Positions 5,389 to 9,872 of a stretch of 9,872 nucleotides of DNA are shown in pieces. The position numbers and the translations under genes are program-made. This DNA is from Desulfobacteraceae bacterium (GTDB lineage Bacteria > Desulfobacterota > Desulfobacteria > Desulfobacterales > UBA11574): contig PKTV01000570.1 of the NCBI GenBank assembly GCA_002868985.1, forward strand, positions 1 to 9,872. Reading direction: 5' to 3'. Under the pieces are notes generated by a model, which was not told the DNA's origin, did not search any database, and saw only the letters and a program-made list of their open reading frames with translations. The stretch's first letter is position 1, and every line of letters starts with the position of its first letter.

Positions 5389-5541
5389 GTATTATAGCGA
5401 TCGGCAAGAGGGCAAACGCATTATAATCTAAATAAAGTTAAACTGTTACACGACGGCGCATGTTTATGACAACCCTATATATACGAAAATTTTGGTGGTC
5501 GATTTGACTTTCGAGCCCTAAAATGATTTGCTAATAAAACT

Positions 5542-5564
5542 CCCGCAGGCGGGCCCTCCGGAGG
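5542..5564. repeat. GC-rich double palindrome in an AT-rich leader
   Basis: CCCGCAGGCGGG (5542-5553) and CCTCCGGAGG (5555-5564) stand side by side in AT-rich sequence 66 bases before the transglycosylase gene. On the minus strand the first is followed by AGTTTTATTAG, like a small terminator, but no minus-strand gene precedes it nearby. It may be a REP-like repeat or a block to antisense transcription toward the riboswitch promoter. Confidence 0.4.
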
Positions 5565-5629
5565 AAAGTTCAAAATTCAGGTGACATAATTTTTTTAACC
5601 GGCTGTTTTGTGAGAAAGACGAACAATAT

Positions 5630-6745
5630 ATGACAAAAACGATTTTTCTGACTTTGGCAATAATACTGGTTTTGACGTTTGAGGTTTTTGGTGCTTCACC
5701 CAATCCTCTGGATCTTCCTTCTTTGCTGACAACTGTTAAAAATATGGAGACCCTCTCCTTTTGCGGAGAACGGGTTCCCATTGAAAATCAGGAGGTTCTG
5801 GAACGGCTGGAAAAGGAGCTTTTGCTATCCCTTGGAGATCGCCCCCAGGTGATTCTCTGGTTGAAACGCTCCCGACGATATCTGCCGTATATTGAAAAAA
5901 TGTTGAAGGAAAACAATATATCGGAGGATCTCAAATATATGGCCATTGCCGAAAGCGCCCTTCTCCCCCATGCCGGCTCTAAAAAAGGGGCCATTGGATT
6001 CTGGCAAATTCTACCCGATACAGGCCGCAGGTACGGGCTGATTATTGATGATACTATAGATGAGAGACGAAATATTTTTGCCTCTACCCGGGCTGCAATA
6101 GCGCATTTAAAGACCCTCTATGAATTGATGGGGTCCTGGACCCTTTCAGCCGCTGCCTACAACATGGGTGAAGAAGGTCTGGAAGCCGAGATCATGGTAC
6201 AACACACCCGGGATTATTATCGTCTCTATTTGCCCCTTGAAACCCAGCGATTTATATTCCGCATTCTTTCGGCCAAACTGATTCTTTCGGAACCTGATCG
6301 ATTCGGCTTTTATCTCAAGGATGCAGATTATTATCCGCCTCTTGAATTCGATCGAATCAGCATCGACTGTTTTCAAGAAATTCCGCTGAGCCTTGTTGCA
6401 AGGGCGTCTAAAACAGACTTTAAAGTTATCAAGGATCTCAATCCCGAAATTCGGGGACATTATCTCACCGAAGGCACCCATTCGATTCTGATTCCCAAAG
6501 GGGCAAATAAAGGATTTAACGCGCGTTATAAGAAGCTGGTTAAGGAATATGAGGGAAAGCGGACGGATCGGATCTACATCATTAAAGACGGGGATAACCT
6601 GTCATCCATTGCCGATAAATTCGATGTGCCCCTGCCGGCCCTTATTATCTGGAACCGTATAGACTTGAACAAGCCAATCCATCCGGGAGACCGGCTAATT
6701 GTTTATCCGAAATCCGATATTGTCAGACAGGATAAACAGGATTGA
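5630..6745 (+). CDS. Secreted MltD-like lytic transglycosylase (GH23) with C-terminal LysM
   Basis: Periplasmic murein hydrolase that would cleave the MurNAc-GlcNAc bond of peptidoglycan, forming 1,6-anhydro-MurNAc ends. The protein has 371 residues. A signal peptide covers about 1-22 (VFGA before the cut), with no lipobox, unlike E. coli MltD, which is a lipoprotein. The SLT domain runs about 80-215. Catalytic E108 is in 'AIAESALLPHAGSKKGAIG', followed by FWQI (124-127) and AYN (176-178), the standard goose-lysozyme-like signature. Residues 247-292 look like the MltD linker region with a degenerate LysM. A clear LysM is at about 315-360 (YIIKDGDNLSSIADKF to HPGDRLIVYP). The ATG has only a weak purine stretch upstream, and no better in-frame start exists. 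It is divergent from the riboswitch operon and converges on the helicase gene. The last codons run into a 9-base tandem repeat. Confidence 0.92.
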   Translation: MTKTIFLTLAIILVLTFEVFGASPNPLDLPSLLTTVKNMETLSFCGERVPIENQEVLERLEKELLLSLGDRPQVILWLKRSRRYLPYIEKMLKENNISEDLKYMAIAESALLPHAGSKKGAIGFWQILPDTGRRYGLIIDDTIDERRNIFASTRAAIAHLKTLYELMGSWTLSAAAYNMGEEGLEAEIMVQHTRDYYRLYLPLETQRFIFRILSAKLILSEPDRFGFYLKDADYYPPLEFDRISIDCFQEIPLSLVARASKTDFKVIKDLNPEIRGHYLTEGTHSILIPKGANKGFNARYKKLVKEYEGKRTDRIYIIKDGDNLSSIADKFDVPLPALIIWNRIDLNKPIHPGDRLIVYPKSDIVRQDKQD

Positions 6746-6753
6746 CAGGATTT
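6727..6753 (+). repeat. Three copies of a 9-base tandem repeat at the transglycosylase stop
   Basis: ACAGGAT recurs at 6727, 6736 and 6745 with exact 9-base spacing (ACAGGATAA, ACAGGATTG, ACAGGATTT), and a run of Ts continues to 6758. It spans the stop codon of the transglycosylase. It encodes the low-complexity tail RQDKQD, which is probably not part of the conserved protein. Confidence 0.7.
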
Positions 6754-6788
6754 TTTTTCATCCAGTTATCTTGGCAAGTTTATTATTG

Positions 6789-6988
6789 CCCTGATGGATG
6801 GAAAGTTGAGGATGCCCCAGATTCTCCCGATAGCGGGATCTTCGTTTCACTACGAAAGGCATCAAGGGTGAAGCCCCGCTAATAAAGCGGGATAGACCTC
6901 CGTCGTCTACTGCGAACCCTTGATAACGAAGACGCCGTAGGAGTCAGGCCGAAGGCCATGGGTGTCATCGGCTTTCCATCCATCAGGG
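6789..6988. mobile_element. MITE-like non-coding element with perfect 17-bp terminal inverted repeats
   Basis: The left end (6789-6805, CCCTGATGGATGGAAAG) and right end (6972-6988) are exact inverted copies enclosing 166 bases without an ORF. The interior folds into nested stems. TCCCG/CGGGA (6825-6829, 6834-6838), CCCGCT/AGCGGG (6875-6880, 6886-6891) and GGCC/GGCC (6947-6950, 6954-6957) are local hairpins. CTTCGTT (6840-6846) pairs with AACGAAG (6925-6931), and ATCAAGGGT (6861-6869) pairs with ACCCTTGAT (6916-6924), closing the middle. A 200-base, inverted-repeat-bounded, foldable element without coding capacity fits a miniature transposable element or a similar dispersed repeat. No clear target-site duplication is seen. 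It ends one base before the helicase stop codon, fills the convergent gap and could act as a terminator for both neighbours. Confidence 0.65.
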
Positions 6989-6989
6989 A

Positions 6990-9806
6990 TTACCATTTAA
7001 CAGGAATACGAACCGTTTTTTTGGCCTTGTTTGTAAAAAGCAGATGTCCGTTTTTTTGGCCGTACAGAAAAAGATCCCTGGTGATCTCTACATCTTTTTT
7101 GCAGTAATCGATGATCTCACGTATCCGCCCTTGTTTCCACCAGCGAAGGGCCTGAAGCCCGTCCGCCGTCTTTTTTTTGCCCAGGGTCACTTTGGCAAGG
7201 TGATCCAGAGACAGCCTGTAACCGAGGCGATTGTGGACGTCTTCGAGAATATCTAACGTGGGAAGCTGTTCAAAATTAAAATCCGAATACCCGGCAAGCA
7301 CCCTGAAATCAAATCGTTTGATATTGAACCCCACCACCAGATCGCATTTTTTAAAGTGTTCGATGAGCTGATCCACCTGATCATCTAAAAATTCGAGATA
7401 TTGATCTTTTATTGAGTCATACAATACGGCACAGCTCATTTTCATTAAATCGGCTCGATGCCAGCCGCCCACTTCCTGGGCAGATCGCTGTGTCTCGATG
7501 TCGAAGATACAAAATCTGATATCCGATGCGTTGACTGAAGCCTGGGCGGCTATTGAAGGGGTTTTACAAGCGTCTTTGAATGCCCTGCGTCTTGCGAGCA
7601 TTCTTTTTCGCAGCCTACCCTTGTGGCCGGCAGATCTTTTGACTCGATCCATTACCGCTTTTTTTTTCTGAAACGATACGATCTTTTCAGGGAAACGAAG
7701 TTCTTTTTCTTTAGACCGTGTATCTGCTGGATATGTTTTCGTCGTTTCAGCATCTTGCACTGATATGAGTTTGTTCAGCAAAAAAAGGGCTGAAGCCTTG
7801 TCAATTGGCCGGTTTCCGGAACCGCATTTTGGGGAATGCACACACGACGGACAACCGGTTTCACACGGGCATTCGAGGATCACTTTAAAGGTATTCTCAA
7901 GAAGTTCCATTGCTTTTTTAAAGGCTTGTCTGCTCAGACCTGCGCCCCCTGGAACCCCGTCGTAAATAAATACTGAAGCACTCCCCACCTGGGGATGAAG
8001 GGGGGTTGAAATGCCGCCGAGGTCATTTCGATCCGCCATCACCAAAAGGGGAAAAATACCGATGGCCGCATGTTCAATGGCGTGAATCCCTCCCATAAAA
8101 TGTAAATACTGCGCTTCAGCCTGTCTTTGAATCTGGATAGGAATTTTAAACCACAGGCCTTCGGTCTCAAATATCAGCGGCGGAAGCGTCAGCGGAGTGA
8201 TGCTCAATTTTTTTTTGGCACGTATCCGCCATTTTTCATACCCCATTACCTGATCTGTAACTTTAAGTCGTCCTAAATATACATCTGTATTCAATACGTT
8301 TTTAGTTTCGTATATTTCGAGTATCTCCGTATTTTTTTCAGACCGCACCCGGGTATAATAATCGACTTTTGCCCTGGATACTTTTACAGTTTTTGTGTCC
8401 AAATCCAGGATGTTGACCAGGAACGTGTCGCCCTTATGAAGATAAATGGCTCCGGGATGGGTTTCTTTAAAAGCCCTGAATTCATCGATCTCTCCTTTGC
8501 TTTTCCCGGTGTTTTTGCTGACAATTTGAAACCGATTCCCGGTTCCTCTGAGATCCACATGCCGTTGAGGAGCCAGGCGGCTGGAATAGATTTCCATACC
8601 ATCGGCACTTCTTAAAAGTTCGCCGTTTTCCTCGAGGCCAAGTACGGCCTTTTCAACATGTTCGTCCAACAGGAACGGTTCATCCGATTTTAGCGGCAGT
8701 TCGGCGGCTGCACAGATAATGTGCCTGGACATAATCTCGGCATTGTGCGGGTTGATCACAGCGGATTCGGGTTCCCGATTCAGAAAATCTTCCGGATGGC
8801 GCATAAAATATTGATCCAGGGCATCTTCTCCGGCAATCAGCACCAGGGTGGACTCCTGTCCGCTGCGTCCGACCCTGCCGCCACGTTGCCAAGTTGCCAC
8901 AACCGAACCAGGATACCCCACCAGCAGGCAAAGATCCAGATCGCCGATATCGATGCCGAGTTCAAGGGCACTGGTGGATATCACCGCCAAAAGGTCGCCC
9001 TTGGCAAGTTTTGCTTCGATCTCCCTTCTTTCTTCAGGAAGAAATCCAGCCCGATAGGCACTGATCCGTTGTGCATATGGACCGGATTGACTCCCGGCCC
9101 AGATGGCGATTAACTCGGTCAGTTTTCTCGACTGGGCATAAACAATGGTGCGCAGCTCTCTGTGAAGGGCGGCTTTCAAAAGCAGTATGGCGGTCTGTGC
9201 GGGGCCCTGAACCGGGTTGATAAAGACAACGTGTTTTTTGCCCAAAGGCGCACCGCTTTTTGTGATGGTTTCAACCTTCAGGCCTGTGAGCTGCTCGGCA
9301 AGCTGGTCGGGATTGGACACGGTGGCCGAACAAAAAACAAATGTCGGATCCGCACCGTAAAACGAACAGATCCTTTGAAACCGCCTGAAAACCTGGGCCA
9401 TGTGCGATCCCATGATCCCCCGATAGGTATGCACTTCATCTACCACCACCATGTCCAGACCACAAAAAAAATCAGCCCACTTTTGATGATGGGGCAACAG
9501 TGAAAGATGAATCATTTCTGGGTTGGTCAAAAGAATATTGGGTGGGGCTTCTCTGATTCGTTTTCTATGCCAGGCAGAGGTATCTCCATCATAAATTTCA
9601 ATTTTGGGCGTTTCTCCTTTGCTGTATTTCATTAGCGTTTTAAATGTACGAATTTGATCCTGAGCAAGGGCCTTTAACGGGAAAATATACAGTGCTTTTG
9701 AATCCGGATTATTCAATATGTTTTCCACTACAGGGAGGTTGTAAATCAGCGTTTTGCCGCTAGCTGTGGGGGTAGCGACCACCACATGGCGTCCGGATCG
9801 GATCAA
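6990..9806 (-). CDS. MrfA/YprA-type DEAD/DEAH-box helicase fused to a YprB-type DEDD exonuclease domain
   Basis: Likely DNA repair helicase-nuclease. Counting from the TTG at 9804-9806 (938 residues): Walker A ATPTASGKT (11-19), DEVH box (123-126), SAT (160-162), motif V STSALELGIDIG (277-288), motif VI QRGGRVGR (307-314). Then comes the MrfA C-terminal region with 'GGIHAIEHAAIG' (572-583), DGVPGGAGL (616-624) and a cysteine cluster at 646, 648, 652, 655 and 661 of the zinc-binding type. A basic linker (about 690-750) leads to an RNase H-like exonuclease domain: FDIE (D769, E771), VGFNIKRFD (D833), TLDILEDVH and YCKKDVEITRD (D905). In Bacillus subtilis, MrfA and MrfB (YprA, YprB) are two proteins in mitomycin-C damage repair; here both parts are one chain. 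The TTG is only the first start after an in-frame TAA (9831-9833). Coding similarity continues upstream, so the N-terminal Q-motif region is lost or the stop is an error. Confidence 0.9.
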   Translation of the reverse strand: MIRSGRHVVVATPTASGKTLIYNLPVVENILNNPDSKALYIFPLKALAQDQIRTFKTLMKYSKGETPKIEIYDGDTSAWHRKRIREAPPNILLTNPEMIHLSLLPHHQKWADFFCGLDMVVVDEVHTYRGIMGSHMAQVFRRFQRICSFYGADPTFVFCSATVSNPDQLAEQLTGLKVETITKSGAPLGKKHVVFINPVQGPAQTAILLLKAALHRELRTIVYAQSRKLTELIAIWAGSQSGPYAQRISAYRAGFLPEERREIEAKLAKGDLLAVISTSALELGIDIGDLDLCLLVGYPGSVVATWQRGGRVGRSGQESTLVLIAGEDALDQYFMRHPEDFLNREPESAVINPHNAEIMSRHIICAAAELPLKSDEPFLLDEHVEKAVLGLEENGELLRSADGMEIYSSRLAPQRHVDLRGTGNRFQIVSKNTGKSKGEIDEFRAFKETHPGAIYLHKGDTFLVNILDLDTKTVKVSRAKVDYYTRVRSEKNTEILEIYETKNVLNTDVYLGRLKVTDQVMGYEKWRIRAKKKLSITPLTLPPLIFETEGLWFKIPIQIQRQAEAQYLHFMGGIHAIEHAAIGIFPLLVMADRNDLGGISTPLHPQVGSASVFIYDGVPGGAGLSRQAFKKAMELLENTFKVILECPCETGCPSCVHSPKCGSGNRPIDKASALFLLNKLISVQDAETTKTYPADTRSKEKELRFPEKIVSFQKKKAVMDRVKRSAGHKGRLRKRMLARRRAFKDACKTPSIAAQASVNASDIRFCIFDIETQRSAQEVGGWHRADLMKMSCAVLYDSIKDQYLEFLDDQVDQLIEHFKKCDLVVGFNIKRFDFRVLAGYSDFNFEQLPTLDILEDVHNRLGYRLSLDHLAKVTLGKKKTADGLQALRWWKQGRIREIIDYCKKDVEITRDLFLYGQKNGHLLFTNKAKKTVRIPVKW

Positions 9807-9872
9807 ATCAATGGCGTCCGCCTGATGCCGTTAAAGATCTCGTATGCCTGCGGATTGAATTATACGATCTAT
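9807..9872 (-). pseudogene. N-terminal part of the helicase, separated by an in-frame TAA
   Basis: In the helicase frame the minus strand reads IDRIIQSAGIRDL, then TAA (9831-9833), then RHQADAID, and joins IRSGRH of the main ORF. Family members normally have an aromatic residue followed by a residue and HQ here, as in the pattern GI..LY.HQ..A. A single change of TAT or TAC to TAA explains the break, with the same frame on both sides. Either the gene is disrupted, a shorter protein starts at 9806, or the base is a sequencing error. The rest of the N-terminus lies outside the window. Confidence 0.6.

Noticed and set aside
5246..5431. Plus-strand ORF of 61 codons
   Set aside because: It is antisense to the riboswitch and promoter; its codons simply mirror conserved aptamer bases and it lacks a ribosome binding site.
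5504..5536. Possible plus-strand promoter (TTGACT) for the transglycosylase
   Set aside because: At 16-18 bases from TTGACT there is no acceptable -10; TAAAAT is much too close, so I do not call a promoter.
6146..6481. Minus-strand ORF of 111 codons within the transglycosylase gene
   Set aside because: It is the complement of the well-conserved SLT/MltD region and shows no independent features.
9162..9503. Plus-strand ORF of 113 codons inside the helicase region
   Set aside because: It lies opposite conserved helicase motifs, shows no family features and lacks a start context.

Overview
The window looks like chromosomal DNA of moderate GC from a Gram-negative bacterium, most likely a deltaproteobacterium (Desulfobacterota, Desulfobacterales-like). 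This rests on the gene mix: a periplasmic SurA/PrsA-type prolyl isomerase, a bacterial RRM protein with a glycine-rich tail, an MltD-like transglycosylase, a canonical c-di-GMP-I (GEMM-I) riboswitch and an MrfA-type helicase. The taxonomic call is inference; no rRNA or marker gene is present.

Layout. (1) 1-812, plus strand: 3' part of a parvulin-type peptidyl-prolyl isomerase gene, entering from outside the window. (2) 954-2400, minus strand: in transcription order, a small cold-shock-domain protein, a DUF374-type lysophospholipid acyltransferase whose real start appears to be a non-ATG codon at 2133, and an RRM RNA-binding protein. (3) 2401-2996: a 596-base gene-free stretch with the csp leader and promoter and several strong hairpins. 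(4) 2997-5140, minus strand: a two-gene operon of unknown function, a 497-residue multi-pass membrane protein followed, with a 4-base ATGA overlap, by a von Willebrand A-like lipoprotein. (5) 5141-5388: the leader of that operon, with a sigma70-like promoter, a clear c-di-GMP-I riboswitch, an intrinsic terminator and a hairpin able to hide the ribosome binding site. (6) 5630-6745, plus strand and divergent: a secreted lytic transglycosylase with a C-terminal LysM. (7) 6789-6988: a 200-bp non-coding element with perfect 17-bp terminal inverted repeats (MITE-like), filling the space between two convergent genes. (8) 6990-9872, minus strand: a large helicase of the MrfA/YprA type carrying a C-terminal YprB/MrfB-type DEDD exonuclease domain. 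An in-frame TAA at 9831-9833 cuts off its N-terminal part.

The most interesting unit is the 2997-5388 block: a second-messenger riboswitch with two possible control layers ahead of an uncharacterised inner-membrane protein plus VWA lipoprotein pair. It points to a c-di-GMP-responsive envelope system (surface, adhesion or stress related). The molecular function cannot be read from the sequence. Second in interest are the fused MrfA-MrfB-like repair protein with its premature stop, and the MITE-like element beside it.
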